Shown here: one piece after another, positions 8,449-17,559 of the stretch | Layout: the number at the start of each line of letters is the position of its first letter | Position numbering within the stretch: the first letter of the stretch is position 1 | Source of the DNA: 13-2-20CM-68-14 sp046733295 | GTDB taxonomy: Bacteria; Actinomycetota; Thermoleophilia; Gaiellales; Gaiellaceae | Length of the DNA: 64,000 bases | Assembly (NCBI GenBank): GCA_046733295.1 | Contig: JBKPOY010000031.1 | Span: 99,298 to 163,297 of the forward strand | Direction of reading: 5' to 3' | Translations under genes and position numbers: made by a program | Notes under the pieces: generated by a model | What the model saw: the letters and a program-made list of their open reading frames with translations, nothing else | What the model was told of the DNA's origin: nothing | Database searches by the model: none

Positions 8449-9936
8449 TTACTTCGACCCTCGATTGAGCACGGCCTGCATCAACACCTTGGCGATCGGG
8501 GCGGCCGTCGTCCCGCCGAAGCCGTGCTGGTTCTCGAGCGCCACCGCGACGGCGACCTTCGGATTGTCGGCGGGAGCGAAGGAGACGAACCAGGTCGTGT
8601 TGACCCCGGTCGCGCCGGTCTCGGCGGTGCCCGTCTTCCCGGCGACCTGGATCCCTGGGATAGCAGCGGCGCCACCCGTCCCGTCGTTGACGGCGGCGAC
8701 CATCATGGACGTGAGCTCGTCCGCGGTTCTCTTCGACATGACGCGATCGAGCTTCTTCGGCTTCACCCGCACGATCGTGTGGCTGTCGGGGTCGACGACT
8801 CGCAAGACGGCTGACGGCTGCATCAGCTCGCCGCCGTTTGCGACGGCCGACGCGACCATCGCCATCTGCAGCGGTGTCACCGACAGGCGCTCCTGCCCGA
8901 ACGCGAGGCGGCCGGGGTCGACTTGCGTGTCGGGATTTCTCGGGAAGTAGAGCCGGCCGTGGTCGTAGAGGCCGCTCGGCGCCTTCTCGTCGTCGGGCAG
9001 CTCGAGCGGCGGATCCTTGTAGAAGCCGAACCTCTTCGAGAAGTCGAGGATCATCCCGCCACCGAGTGCCTTGCCGATGTTGCAGAAGACAGAGTTGATC
9101 GAGTGCTGCAGTCCTTGAGCCAGGGTGACGGTGCCGAAGGCCTCCACCGGCCCGTCGGGGCTGGCGGCATTTGAGACCCGCTTGCCGTACTCGATGCAGT
9201 AACCCGGATCCTCGAAGGTCGAGTCCGGCGAGAAGCGATTCGAGTCGAGGGCCGTCGAGGCCGTGACGACCTTGAAAGTCGACCCCGGCGTGAACCGTCC
9301 GGCGGTCGCCCGGTTGAGCAAAGGTGCGGCCGGCCGGCACCCAGGGCTCGTCGTCCTAATCCGGTTGAAGCGCTTCTCGACGAGGTTGGGGTCGTATGTC
9401 GGCTGGGACGCCAGCGCATAGACCTTCCCGGTCTTCGGGTTCATGACGACAGCGGCCCCGCACTTGCCCGCCAGCTGCTCCATCGCGAGGCGTTGAACCC
9501 CTGGCCGGACACTGAGGATCAGGTCGTTGCCTTCGATCGTGACCCCCTTCAGCTTGTCGAGGGTCTTGTCGAGGACGGTGCCGAGGTTGCTGTTCGAGGC
9601 CGTGAGGTAGGCGTTCTCGGAGCGCTCGATTCCGGCCCGCGAGCGGACTTGCGTCGCATACCCGACGAGGTGCGCGTAGAGCGGCCCATGCGGATAGCGG
9701 CGGAAGAAAAGCGTCTGCCCGCCGATCTTCCTACGGACGTTCCTGGCGAGCACGGTCCCGTCGGCGGCCCGGATCAGCCCCCGCTTGATGCGGAACTGAG
9801 CCACGCGCTGGATGGCGTTGTCCTGTTTCGCCGCCAGGCTCGCCGACGCCCACGTCTGCCACCACGTCGTGGCCACGATCAGCGCCGAGAGGAGGATCAG
9901 CGCGGCGACCGCGAGCTTCGTGATCTGGCGGTTCAT
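8449..9936 (-). CDS. pbpA: Penicillin-binding protein, class B transpeptidase (PbpA-like)
   Basis: Cross-links peptidoglycan on the outer face of the membrane, with RodA as its glycosyltransferase partner. The 495-residue protein has an N-terminal membrane anchor (about 8-28), a short dimerisation/linker module and a transpeptidase domain from about 155. Catalytic motifs are STFK (S219 nucleophile, K222), SIN (279-281) and KTGT (434-437), all intact. Its ATG overlaps the end of rodA by 4 bases, implying translational coupling of the SEDS/bPBP pair. Length matches mycobacterial PbpA (about 490), rather than the longer FtsI. Confidence 0.93.
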   Translation of the reverse strand: MNRQITKLAVAALILLSALIVATTWWQTWASASLAAKQDNAIQRVAQFRIKRGLIRAADGTVLARNVRRKIGGQTLFFRRYPHGPLYAHLVGYATQVRSRAGIERSENAYLTASNSNLGTVLDKTLDKLKGVTIEGNDLILSVRPGVQRLAMEQLAGKCGAAVVMNPKTGKVYALASQPTYDPNLVEKRFNRIRTTSPGCRPAAPLLNRATAGRFTPGSTFKVVTASTALDSNRFSPDSTFEDPGYCIEYGKRVSNAASPDGPVEAFGTVTLAQGLQHSINSVFCNIGKALGGGMILDFSKRFGFYKDPPLELPDDEKAPSGLYDHGRLYFPRNPDTQVDPGRLAFGQERLSVTPLQMAMVASAVANGGELMQPSAVLRVVDPDSHTIVRVKPKKLDRVMSKRTADELTSMMVAAVNDGTGGAAAIPGIQVAGKTGTAETGATGVNTTWFVSFAPADNPKVAVAVALENQHGFGGTTAAPIAKVLMQAVLNRGSK

Positions 9937-11240
9937 CCGCCCCTCGGCGCGTTGGCGCGGTTGGAGATGAGGAGCAGCCCCGCGAGCAGGACGAAGTTGG
10001 CGACCACGCTCGAGCCGCCGTAGCTCACGAACGGCAGCGTGATCCCGGTCAGCGGGATCAGGCGGAGGATGCCGCCGACGATGATGAAGGTCTGCAGGGC
10101 GAAGCCGAAGGTGAGGCCCGCCGCAAGGAGCTTCGAGAAGCCGTCGTCAGCCAGCAGCGCGATCCGCATGCCGCGAGCGACGAAGACCATGAACAGGAGC
10201 AGGAGCGCGGCGATCCCGATCAGGCCGAGCTCCTGCGCGAGCGCGGAGTAGATGAAGTCCGTATTGAGATACGGGATCAGCTCCTTGCCCTCGGCGGTCT
10301 CGAAGGTGCCCTTGCCGAGGCCCGTGCCGAACCAGTTGCCGTTGCCAACCGAGTAGAGCGACTTGACGAGCTGGTAGCTGCCGCAGTCCTGCCGCAGCGC
10401 GGTGTGCCCGTTGAGCGCGCAGTAGACCTTTTCGTCCGTCCACGGGTGGAGCCAGATGGTCACCCGCTCGTGCACGTGAGACACCTGCGTGTAGACGAAC
10501 GCCGACCCGGCGACGAAGAGCGCCAGGCCGATCGCCGTGAACAGGATCCGGCCCGTGGCGACGTAGAGCATCGCCAGGAAGATTCCGAAGTAGAGGAGCG
10601 CTGACCCGAGATCGTTCGTCTCGACGAGGACGAGCATCGCGCCGCCCCAGATCACGAGCAGCGGGCCGAAGTCCTTCAGGCGTCCCTGGGCGAGCACCTC
10701 CCGCTTCTCGCGGAGGTAGCCGGCGAGGAAGACGATCAGGCAGATCTTTGCGATCTCGCCGGGCTGGAACTGAAGCGGGCCGACGTGCACCCACAGCCGA
10801 GCGCCGTTCACGGTGGTGCCGAGGAGGGGCAGCGCCGGCAGCACCAGCAGGCCGATCGCCGTCAGCCCAAAGAGGTACTTGTAGCCCTCGAGACGCCGGT
10901 AATCCCGCCGGAGCGCCCACAGCGTCGCGGAGAAGACGCTGACGGCGACGATGATCCAGACGCCCTGCTTGAAGGCGTCGTCGGGGTTGATCCGGTAGAT
11001 CTCCGTTACGCCGATGGCTGTCAGCAGGGCCGCCATCGGCAGCAGGTAGGGGTCGGCCCACGGAACGGTGTACCGGGCGACGAGGTGCGCCACCACGTAG
11101 AGCCCGAGGAAGAACGCCGCATACGAGAGCGACGCGGTCGAGATCACCGACTGCCGGGCGATGTAGACGCTCGCGAACCCGAGCGCCGTCAGCGCGCCGA
11201 CCACGACGAGGTTGAGCAGCTCCCGGTTGCGGAGACTCAA
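9933..11240 (-). CDS. rodA: SEDS-family peptidoglycan glycosyltransferase (RodA/FtsW)
   Basis: Polytopic membrane enzyme that polymerises lipid II into glycan strands. The 435-residue sequence has about ten to twelve hydrophobic segments. Recognisable SEDS blocks include GARLWVHVGPLQFQPGEIAK, then ETNDLGSALLYFG (the catalytic-region Asp in the large loop environment), GLGKGTFETAEGKELIPYLNTDF and the C-terminal ITLPFVSYGGSS. Adjacent to a class B PBP and within a pknB operon, it is better called rodA than ftsW. It starts four bases after the pstP stop, consistent with a single transcript. Confidence 0.93.
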   Translation of the reverse strand: MSLRNRELLNLVVVGALTALGFASVYIARQSVISTASLSYAAFFLGLYVVAHLVARYTVPWADPYLLPMAALLTAIGVTEIYRINPDDAFKQGVWIIVAVSVFSATLWALRRDYRRLEGYKYLFGLTAIGLLVLPALPLLGTTVNGARLWVHVGPLQFQPGEIAKICLIVFLAGYLREKREVLAQGRLKDFGPLLVIWGGAMLVLVETNDLGSALLYFGIFLAMLYVATGRILFTAIGLALFVAGSAFVYTQVSHVHERVTIWLHPWTDEKVYCALNGHTALRQDCGSYQLVKSLYSVGNGNWFGTGLGKGTFETAEGKELIPYLNTDFIYSALAQELGLIGIAALLLLFMVFVARGMRIALLADDGFSKLLAAGLTFGFALQTFIIVGGILRLIPLTGITLPFVSYGGSSVVANFVLLAGLLLISNRANAPRGG

Positions 11241-11244
11241 GCGC

Positions 11245-12222
11245 CTAGCGGGTCGAGAGGGTCCACAACACGATCGCGACCACGGCGAGCGCGATCAGGA
11301 TCAGCACGAGTGCGGGCAGGACGCGGCGGCGCGTGCGAGAGCGCGGCTCGTCGACGGCGGCCGCGAACTTCTCGGCGTCTTCGGGCGGCACGACCATCGT
11401 GTCGACAGCCGGCACCCGGTCGAGCTCGTCCAGCGTGTCGTCGTCGTCCGCCGGCACGTCCTGGGGGAGCACCGGGTACTGGGCGGTCTCCTCGAGCGGC
11501 TCGGCGGAGCCCTCGCCGATCTCGAAGAAGATGATCGTGATGTTGTCCTCGCCGCCGCGCTTGTTCGCCGCTCCGATCAACGCCTTCGCGGCACGCTTGA
11601 GGTCGTTCCGGTTGCTCTCGACCGTCTCGAGGATCACGTCGTCCTCGACCATCGACGTGAGCCCGTCGGAGCAGATCATGAAGAGGTCGTCCGACTCGGC
11701 CCTGACCGAGAACGTGTCGACGTCGACGTCGGGATCGCTGCCGAGCGCGCGCGTGATCACGGATCGCTGAGGGTGCGTGTCGGCTTCCTCGGGGGAGAGC
11801 TGCCCGCTCCGGACGAGCTCGGCAACGAGGGAGTGGTCCTCCGTCAGCTGCTCGAGCCTCCCCGAGCGGATCAGGTACGCGCGCGAGTCGCCGACGTGGC
11901 CGAAGGCGACGGTGCCGTCCTCGACGAGCGCGACCGTCATCGTCGTGCCCATCCCCGACACGGCGGCGTCCTCGGCCGAGCGCTGGTAGACGCGCCGGTT
12001 CGCCTCTTGGATCAGGTCCGCGACATGCCGCTCGCCGCTGGCGTCCGCATCGTCCTCGCGGACGGCCGCGGCGGCCAGCCCCGAGGCGAGCTCGCCCGCT
12101 TGCGCTCCGCCCATACCGTCGGCGATCGCGAAGAGCGGCGGCTGGACGACGTAGGCGTCCTCGTTCCGCCGCCGCTTCTTGCCGGTGTCGGTCTCGCCCG
12201 CGTAGCGCCTGATGTCGCTCAT
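11245..12222 (-). CDS. pstP: PP2C-type Ser/Thr protein phosphatase, PstP-like
   Basis: Metal-dependent membrane phosphatase that reverses kinase signalling in this operon. The 325-residue protein has the PP2C core at about 5-235: RRRNEDAY, FAIADGMGGAQAGE (metal Asp), GMGTTMTVAL, GHVGDSRAYL, CSDGL and GGEDNITIIFFE, carrying the conserved metal-binding Asp residues. A linker follows and a membrane helix lies near the C terminus (PALVLILIALAVVAIVLWTL). The extracellular tail is only a few residues. The start overlaps the stop of the small FHA gene by 4 bases. Confidence 0.95.
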   Translation of the reverse strand: MSDIRRYAGETDTGKKRRRNEDAYVVQPPLFAIADGMGGAQAGELASGLAAAAVREDDADASGERHVADLIQEANRRVYQRSAEDAAVSGMGTTMTVALVEDGTVAFGHVGDSRAYLIRSGRLEQLTEDHSLVAELVRSGQLSPEEADTHPQRSVITRALGSDPDVDVDTFSVRAESDDLFMICSDGLTSMVEDDVILETVESNRNDLKRAAKALIGAANKRGGEDNITIIFFEIGEGSAEPLEETAQYPVLPQDVPADDDDTLDELDRVPAVDTMVVPPEDAEKFAAAVDEPRSRTRRRVLPALVLILIALAVVAIVLWTLSTR

Positions 12223-12707
12223 CGCTCGTACCTGAGCTCGGTCTCTCCGACGCGCACGACATCCCCCGGCGTCAGCTTTCGCGCGCGCGTCAGCTTGATG
12301 CCGTTCAGGAACGTTCCGTTCGTCGAGCCGACGTCCTCGACCCAGACTCCGTCGCGGCGTGGCTCGATGCGGGCGTGCAGCGCCGAGGCATAGTCGTCTC
12401 CGTGGAGCTTGAAGTCGTTCTGCGGCCCGCGTCCGATCGTGACCGCCGACGAGTTCAGCGTCCGCTCGTCGCCCTCGTCGAGCGTCGGGCTCGTCACGAC
12501 GACCAGGCGCCCGGCGTCCACCGGCGGCGTCTCGTCGTGCGCCGGGCCGCCAGCCCCCGGCGCCAGGATGAAGCTCTCCTGCGGCAGGCGGAGATCCTTG
12601 CTCGCGGTGCGGACGATCCTCCAGATGAACAGGTAGAGCAGCACGATGAAGGCGATCTTGAGGACGAGCAGCAGTTCCTCGACCGCGATCGAGCCGAGGG
12701 CCGCCAC
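12219..12707 (-). CDS. fhaB: Membrane-anchored FHA-domain protein, FhaB/FipA-like
   Basis: Phosphothreonine-reading adaptor, 162 residues. An N-terminal membrane helix (about 9-28, ELLLVLKIAFIVLLYLFIW) is followed by a linker and a C-terminal FHA domain (about 85-162) with the IGRGPQNDF and SALHARI blocks and GSTNGTFLNG, the phosphopeptide-binding signature. FhaB homologues link kinase signalling to FtsZ/FtsQ and RodA. A longer open frame exists upstream, but the GTG chosen gives the typical short N terminus and overlaps the fhaA stop by one base (TAGTG), the usual arrangement here. Confidence 0.92.
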   Translation of the reverse strand: MAALGSIAVEELLLVLKIAFIVLLYLFIWRIVRTASKDLRLPQESFILAPGAGGPAHDETPPVDAGRLVVVTSPTLDEGDERTLNSSAVTIGRGPQNDFKLHGDDYASALHARIEPRRDGVWVEDVGSTNGTFLNGIKLTRARKLTPGDVVRVGETELRYER

Positions 12708-13480
12708 TAGGTCACCGACTCCCGGCGGAAGACGAGCTCGGTCGCGCCGATCGTGATCGTGTCGCCGGGCCGCAGCTTCGCCCGCTTCAGGCGGCGGCCG
12801 TTCACTTCCGTCCCGTTCGTGGAGTCGAGGTCGATCACCCAGTGGGCCGCGCCCTCCTGGCGGATCTCCGCGTGACGCCGGGAGGCGTTGGGATCGGAGA
12901 CCTGGATGTCGCAATCCTTCGATCGCCCGATCACGGCCCGGCGCTTGTCGAGCTCGTGGCGCGTGCCGTCGACCGTGAGCGTCGCCACCTCACGCTCGAG
13001 CCCCAGCTCCTCTGCGGAAACCGCCTCCGTCTCCGGCGTCTTCGGCTTGTAGACCATGGTCGCACCCGGCGCCACGTCCGCCGCCGGGGCGGCATCCGGC
13101 GGCACCCTGCCGCCCTGCGCCATCCGGGTCGCTATTCCGAACTCGCCCACGTCGAGATCGTCGTCGGTCTCGAACAGCACCTTCGGCGGCGAGAGCATCA
13201 CGTACTTCTCGCGCCTCGCGTTCTCGGCCAGGTAGTCCTGAAGCTCGACGACCAGGGACTGCTCGTAGCTCTCGAACTGGGCGCGGTCGGGCGGTGAGAG
13301 ATAGACCGTGTACTCGTTCGGCACGTACAGGCGGGATACCGAGATGACGCGGTGATCCTCCATCTCCTTGACGAGCTTCCGCGCGAGCTCGACCGGCTGG
13401 ACGTTCGTGCGGAAAGCGCGTCCAAAGACGCCTTCGAACAGCGACTCGATTTTCGCCTCGATGTTCCTGAGCATGGTCAT
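12707..13480 (-). CDS. fhaA: DUF3662/FHA-domain protein FhaA
   Basis: Cytosolic phosphothreonine-binding scaffold of the PknB network; in mycobacteria FhaA binds the pseudokinase domain of the MurJ-type flippase regulator. Residues 1-120 form the DUF3662 domain (LFEGVFGRAFRTNVQPVELA is its opening), then an acidic/Pro linker, then a FHA domain (about 170-257) with VIGRSKDCDIQ, SRRHAEI and STNGTEVNGR. Length (257) is shorter than many homologues, mainly through a short linker. The internal ATG two codons on would give MLRNIEAKIES, an equally plausible start. It follows the TM kinase gene by 30 bases. Confidence 0.93.
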   Translation of the reverse strand: MTMLRNIEAKIESLFEGVFGRAFRTNVQPVELARKLVKEMEDHRVISVSRLYVPNEYTVYLSPPDRAQFESYEQSLVVELQDYLAENARREKYVMLSPPKVLFETDDDLDVGEFGIATRMAQGGRVPPDAAPAADVAPGATMVYKPKTPETEAVSAEELGLEREVATLTVDGTRHELDKRRAVIGRSKDCDIQVSDPNASRRHAEIRQEGAAHWVIDLDSTNGTEVNGRRLKRAKLRPGDTITIGATELVFRRESVT

Positions 13481-13510
13481 TGCAGGGGCGGTCTACCCCC
13501 GTCCACGAGT

Positions 13511-15097
13511 CTAACTCTCGGCTTTGGCCGCCAGCCCCAGACACGTGGCTGCGACCGCGCAGACCAGCGCCGAATCCGGGACGGCCGGGTGGGGTGCGAT
13601 GAGACCGGCGAGGAGCAGCGCTGCGAACGGCGCGATCGCCCGCCTGCGGGCAAGAGGCAGTATCGCCGCAGCTGTGCCCACGACCAGGGCTTCGGCGAGC
13701 AGCGCCGGCTGCGCCGTCAACGTGTGCCAGAGCATCCCCGCGACCTCGGCGGGGTCGCGTTTGCCGGCCAAGTCGAGGGTGCCCACAGAGGTGCCCGCGA
13801 AGGGCAGGGTGCCGCCGCGCATCCCGGCGACGATCGCGGCGAACACGACCGCCGCCAACGCCTGCGCGGCACGGCGGGCGCGGCCTCGCACGACCTGGGC
13901 GAAAAAGGGCACGAGCCCGAGCAGCGAGAGCGGTGCCAGAACAGCTCCCGAGGTGAAGAAGAGGCCGGTCCGCGCATTGCCCCAGCTGAGCGCAAGCCAC
14001 GCGACCGCGAAGGCCGCATAGGCCCAGGCGAGCCCGGAGGAGAGGTTCCCGAGCGGGAGGATCGGCACGGCCAGCGCTAGGGCGAGCCCGAGGCGCTCGC
14101 GGAAGAGGGTCGCGGCCGTCGCGGCGGCGGCGAGGCCGAGTGCCCAACCGCCGGGGTAGAAGGGCAGTGCTGCCGCGCCCGCGCCAGCGAAGGCTCCGGC
14201 TGCTGCCGCGGGCGCGAACCGTTCGACGGGGGGCAGCGAGAAGCTCGGCAGCGAGCGCGCCTGTCGCTGCCGCCGATGGCGCGTGGCGCGCAGGGCCACG
14301 GCGAGCCGGGCGGCGGTCGGCCGTTTCGCCGGATCGATCGCGAGCGCGCGATCGACGAGGGCAATCAGGGGCCGGGGAAGGTCCGGGCGCGCGCGCCCGA
14401 GCGAGACAGCGCCCGATTCGATCCGGCGCGCCGTGTCGAGCAGCGAGCCCTTCCAGAACGGGTGCCACCCCGCAAGCGCCTCCCACAGGAGGACGCCCAC
14501 CGCCCAGACGTCCGCGGGCGCGCCTGACTCCTCGCCGCGGAGGCGTTCGGGCGGGATGTATGCGAGCGTGCCCGGCACGTCTCCCGCGGCCGTAAGCGTC
14601 TCCTCGCCGTCCATCCGCGCGAGGCCGAAGTCGAGCAGGCGGATCGAGATGTCGTCGCCGGCGGCCAGCAGGACGTTCGACGGCTTGACATCCCGGTGGA
14701 CGATGCGGTGAGCATGCGCGTGCGCCAGCGCTTCGCAGATCTGCGCCGCTGCCTCGAGCGCCGCCGCGTCGTCGATCTCCCCCGCGCGGAGCGCTTCTCG
14801 CAGGGTCCGGCCGGGGATGTACTCGTAGGCGATGTAGACGTGGCGCGCGTCGCGCGCGAGGGCGTAAGCGCGCTGGCAGCCCGGGTGGCGGAGTCGGGCG
14901 GCCGCCGAGGCCTCGCGCTCGGCCCGGGACGCGGCCTTTCCTTCCCTGGGGACGATCTTGAGCGCGACCTCAACGCCGGTGGGCTCGTCACGGGCGAGCC
15001 ACACCGAGCCCGAGCCGCCGCTTCCAAGCGGCTGCAAAGGGCGATAACGACCGAGGACGAGCTCGTTCGGTGCGACTGCTACGGCCGCTTCGGACAC
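13511..15097 (-). CDS. Ser/Thr kinase with polytopic membrane C terminus
   Basis: Eukaryotic-like kinase, 528 residues. The kinase domain (about 14-280) is complete: GSGGSGSVW, the VALKI lysine, HRDVKPSN, DFGLAR, and a PPERL motif in place of APE. From about 310 onward the protein is strongly hydrophobic and alternates Ala/Leu/Val-rich segments, giving roughly eight to nine membrane helices, with no PASTA or other sensor domain. The stimulus could be membrane-borne. It is the first gene of the fha/pstP/rodA/pbpA/pknB/ddl operon, taking the place of pknA. A longer open frame runs into the divergent gene, so the GTG giving VSEAAVAVAPNELVLGRY is chosen; another GTG six codons upstream is possible. 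Confidence 0.83.
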   Translation of the reverse strand: MSEAAVAVAPNELVLGRYRPLQPLGSGGSGSVWLARDEPTGVEVALKIVPREGKAASRAEREASAAARLRHPGCQRAYALARDARHVYIAYEYIPGRTLREALRAGEIDDAAALEAAAQICEALAHAHAHRIVHRDVKPSNVLLAAGDDISIRLLDFGLARMDGEETLTAAGDVPGTLAYIPPERLRGEESGAPADVWAVGVLLWEALAGWHPFWKGSLLDTARRIESGAVSLGRARPDLPRPLIALVDRALAIDPAKRPTAARLAVALRATRHRRQRQARSLPSFSLPPVERFAPAAAAGAFAGAGAAALPFYPGGWALGLAAAATAATLFRERLGLALALAVPILPLGNLSSGLAWAYAAFAVAWLALSWGNARTGLFFTSGAVLAPLSLLGLVPFFAQVVRGRARRAAQALAAVVFAAIVAGMRGGTLPFAGTSVGTLDLAGKRDPAEVAGMLWHTLTAQPALLAEALVVGTAAAILPLARRRAIAPFAALLLAGLIAPHPAVPDSALVCAVAATCLGLAAKAES

Positions 15098-15185
15098 GGC
15101 CGCTCCGTTCGGCACGAGCGGCCGAAAGCCTTTCGCTCCGAACCACCCGATACAGTGGGCGCGCCGGTTTTCCCTGCACGGAGCC

Positions 15186-16316
15186 ATGAGCGAGCGCGAC
15201 GCAGACATCGAGTTCGACTTCTTCGAGGAGCCGGAGACACGCGAAGCCGTGCGCCCGGAGAGGCCGCCGCAGCGCGGCGGGCCCCGCCCGCCGATGCGCA
15301 CGCCGCAAGGCCTGACCCCGCTGCTGCGCCTGGTCGGGCTGATCGCGTTCGCGATCGTGATCGTCGTCCTGCTCGTCTATGCGATCGCCGGCTGTCAGTC
15401 GTCGAGCAAGCACTCGAAGTACGACAACTACATGTCGAAGATGTCTCAGATCGCGGCGCACTCGCAATCGGTCGGCCGCCAGCTCGACGGCGTGCTCACG
15501 CAGGCGGGAATCAAGTCGACCGAGCTCCAGCGCCGCCTCGCCGGCCTCGCCCGCGACGAGGAGCAGGACGCGGACGCCGCGCGAGCGATCGATCCTCCGG
15601 GACGGCTTCGGGAACAGCACCAGCGCCTGATCGACGCCCTCGAGTACCGCTACAGCGGGATCATCGGAGTCTCGGACGCGCTGGCTCAGGTCCTCAAGGC
15701 GAAGAGCTCGAGCGGCGCGGGCGCCGCCGTCGAGGTGCCGGCCCAGCGCCTGCTCGCCAGCGACGTCGTCTGGGACGACAGCTTCAAGGACCCGTCGAAG
15801 CAGGTGCTCCGCGAGCAGGGCGTCGGCGACATCCGTGTTCCGGACTCCAACTTCGTCCAGAACCCGGACTTCTACACCGCGAGCTCGCTGAACTCGATCA
15901 TCGGCCGGCTGCGCGGCGGCAACGTCTCGGTGAAGACGGGTGGCCTCCACGGGACGAACATCGTCTCCGTGAAGGCCCTGCCGCAGGGAACCGAGCTTTC
16001 GACGACCTCGCAGCAGCCGGTGATCGCGAGCACGAGGCTGGCCTTCGCGGTAACGATCAAGGACTCCGGCGACTCACCGGAGGTGCGGATCCCGGTCACG
16101 CTGACGATTCAGCAGACGCCCCAGATCGTGAAGCGAAAGACGCTGCCGTTCATCAACGCCGGCGAAGAGAAGGTCGTCATCTTCCGGAACATCGGCGCCG
16201 TCCAGTTCACGACGCCTGTGACGATCAAGGTGACGGTCAGTGCGGTTCCGGGTGAGACGAACACTTCGAACAACACCCAGGAGTACCCGGTCATCTTCTC
16301 GCTGCCGCCGCAGTAG
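15186..16316 (+). CDS. Conserved-type membrane-anchored protein with coiled-coil and C-terminal Ig-like (CARDB-like) domain
   Basis: Function unknown. The 376-residue product has an acidic N terminus, a Pro/Arg segment, one membrane helix (about 47-68) ending in GC, a helical region (about 75-180) likely to form a coiled coil, and a beta-rich C-terminal domain. That domain ends in a pattern with GETNTSNNTQEY, which resembles CARDB/DUF11-type Ig folds on bacterial surfaces. Most of the protein would be extracytoplasmic. It diverges from the TM-kinase operon with an 88-base shared promoter region, and is followed after 12 bases by the DUF4446 gene. A role in the envelope sensed or regulated by the kinase operon is inference only. 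Confidence 0.7.
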   Translation: MSERDADIEFDFFEEPETREAVRPERPPQRGGPRPPMRTPQGLTPLLRLVGLIAFAIVIVVLLVYAIAGCQSSSKHSKYDNYMSKMSQIAAHSQSVGRQLDGVLTQAGIKSTELQRRLAGLARDEEQDADAARAIDPPGRLREQHQRLIDALEYRYSGIIGVSDALAQVLKAKSSSGAGAAVEVPAQRLLASDVVWDDSFKDPSKQVLREQGVGDIRVPDSNFVQNPDFYTASSLNSIIGRLRGGNVSVKTGGLHGTNIVSVKALPQGTELSTTSQQPVIASTRLAFAVTIKDSGDSPEVRIPVTLTIQQTPQIVKRKTLPFINAGEEKVVIFRNIGAVQFTTPVTIKVTVSAVPGETNTSNNTQEYPVIFSLPPQ

Positions 16317-16328
16317 GTTTCGCGGCGA

Positions 16329-16811
16329 ATGAGCTTCTCCAACTCGACGAGCGCCGTCATCGCGATCGCGGCCGCGATCGCTGCCGGCGCGGCGGTCGCC
16401 CTTGCCTTCGGCGCCTGGCTCCAGCTGAGGCGCGTGCGGCGGTCGCAGCAGGTGATGCTCGGAGGCGGCAAGGACGACCTCGTCGACTTCGCCGTCTCGC
16501 TGCAGGGCCGCATCGACGATCTTCACCGCGCCGTCGACGAGGTCGCCGCCGGGCTCTCGCGCGTCGACCGCCGGGTCGACGAGTCGGTCTCGAAGAGATC
16601 GATCGTCCGCTACGACGCCTACGAGGGCACGGGCGGGCACCAGTCGGCCTCGGTCGCGCTGCTGGACGGAGGTCGCAGCGGCATCGTCGTCAGCGCGATC
16701 CAGGGCCGCGACTACGCCCGGATCTACATGAAGGAGCTCGACCACGGCCGGGCGTCCGTGGCCCTCTCCCCCGAGGAGGAAGAGGCGGTGGAACGCGCTA
16801 TGTCGCGTTGA
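16329..16811 (+). CDS. DUF4446 family protein
   Basis: Function unknown; the family is widespread in Gram-positive bacteria and commonly has this size. The 160-residue protein has one N-terminal membrane helix (about 8-32), a short coiled coil (LQGRIDDLHRAVDEVAAGL) and a C-terminal domain with IVRYDAYEGTGGHQSASVAL, SGIVVSAIQGRDYARIYMK and a final LSPEEEEAVERAM, which are the family's characteristic blocks. Twelve bases separate it from the preceding anchored protein, so they are probably co-transcribed. A strong terminator follows. Confidence 0.82.
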   Translation: MSFSNSTSAVIAIAAAIAAGAAVALAFGAWLQLRRVRRSQQVMLGGGKDDLVDFAVSLQGRIDDLHRAVDEVAAGLSRVDRRVDESVSKRSIVRYDAYEGTGGHQSASVALLDGGRSGIVVSAIQGRDYARIYMKELDHGRASVALSPEEEEAVERAMSR

Positions 16812-16848
16812 GCCCGCCCGGCGGCATCGTTTCGGCTCGGGATTAGAC

Positions 16849-16879
16849 GGCCGTCCGGGCACAGCCCGGCCGGCCTTTT
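16849..16879 (+). terminator. Rho-independent terminator after the DUF4446 gene
   Basis: GGCCGTCCGGGC and GCCCGGCCGGCC form a 12-base stem with one mismatch around an ACA loop, followed by TTTT. It ends the two-gene unit upstream and lies 79 bases before the HNH gene. Confidence 0.8.
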
Positions 16880-16957
16880 GGTCGGCGTCGCAAGCGAGCG
16901 CCTTGCGCGCGATGTCGAGGTGATCAGCCGCATTCTCGCTGGTACCTTTTCGCTGTC

Positions 16958-17467
16958 TTGCAGCAGGTTCTCGTTCTGAACGCGAGTTACGAGCCGCTCA
17001 ACGTGACGACGGTGAGACGCGCGCACGTGCTTGTGTTCAAGGGCAAGGCAGAGGTGATCGAGGAGCTCGACCGGGCGCTCAACTCGGCAACCATGACGTT
17101 TCCATGGCCGCACGTGATCCGGCTCGTCCAGTACGTCCGCGTCCCGCGGACCGTGCAGCGGAAGATCTCCCGGCGGGCCCTCTTCGCGCGCGACGGCTGG
17201 CGCTGCGTCTACTGCGGGAGCGGCGGCGGTCGGCTCACGCTCGACCATGTCGTTCCGAAGAGCCGAGGCGGCGAGTCGATCTGGGAGAACGTCGTCACCT
17301 CATGCGCGCCGTGCAACCTGCGGAAGGGAAATCGCCTTCTGCACGAGGCGTCGATGGTCCTGCACGCCAAGCCGCGCCCGCCCGCGCCCGTGCTGTTCAT
17401 CCGGCTCGCAGCCCCGAGGATTCCCGACGGCTGGCAGCCGTACCTCACAGGGCTCTCGACCGGCTGA
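16958..17467 (+). CDS. HNH endonuclease family protein
   Basis: Small nuclease-like protein of a type found in nearly all actinobacteria, usually chromosomal and not mobile; cellular role unknown. The 169-residue product opens with VLVLNASYEPLNVTTVRRA, the family's N-terminal block, and carries an HNH/zinc site: CVYC (about 86-89), LDHVVPKSRGG (metal His), ENVVTSCAPCN and RKGNR. The likely start is a TTG, since no ATG or GTG lies at a suitable place. It is a single gene between a terminator and the PqqD-led cluster. Confidence 0.85.
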   Translation: MQQVLVLNASYEPLNVTTVRRAHVLVFKGKAEVIEELDRALNSATMTFPWPHVIRLVQYVRVPRTVQRKISRRALFARDGWRCVYCGSGGGRLTLDHVVPKSRGGESIWENVVTSCAPCNLRKGNRLLHEASMVLHAKPRPPAPVLFIRLAAPRIPDGWQPYLTGLSTG

Positions 17468-17559
17468 GACTGGTAAGGCTGCGGTGAAATCCTCTCGACG
17501 GATGCGGAAGTCGACCCTATGATGCGGAGCTGACGGGGTCAAAACCGAAGGGGTCGAAC

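Noticed and set aside
16958..17467. HNH gene as a defence or homing nuclease
   Set aside because: Its N-terminal block and solitary chromosomal setting match a widespread actinobacterial housekeeping-like family, with no partner genes of restriction or toxin systems.
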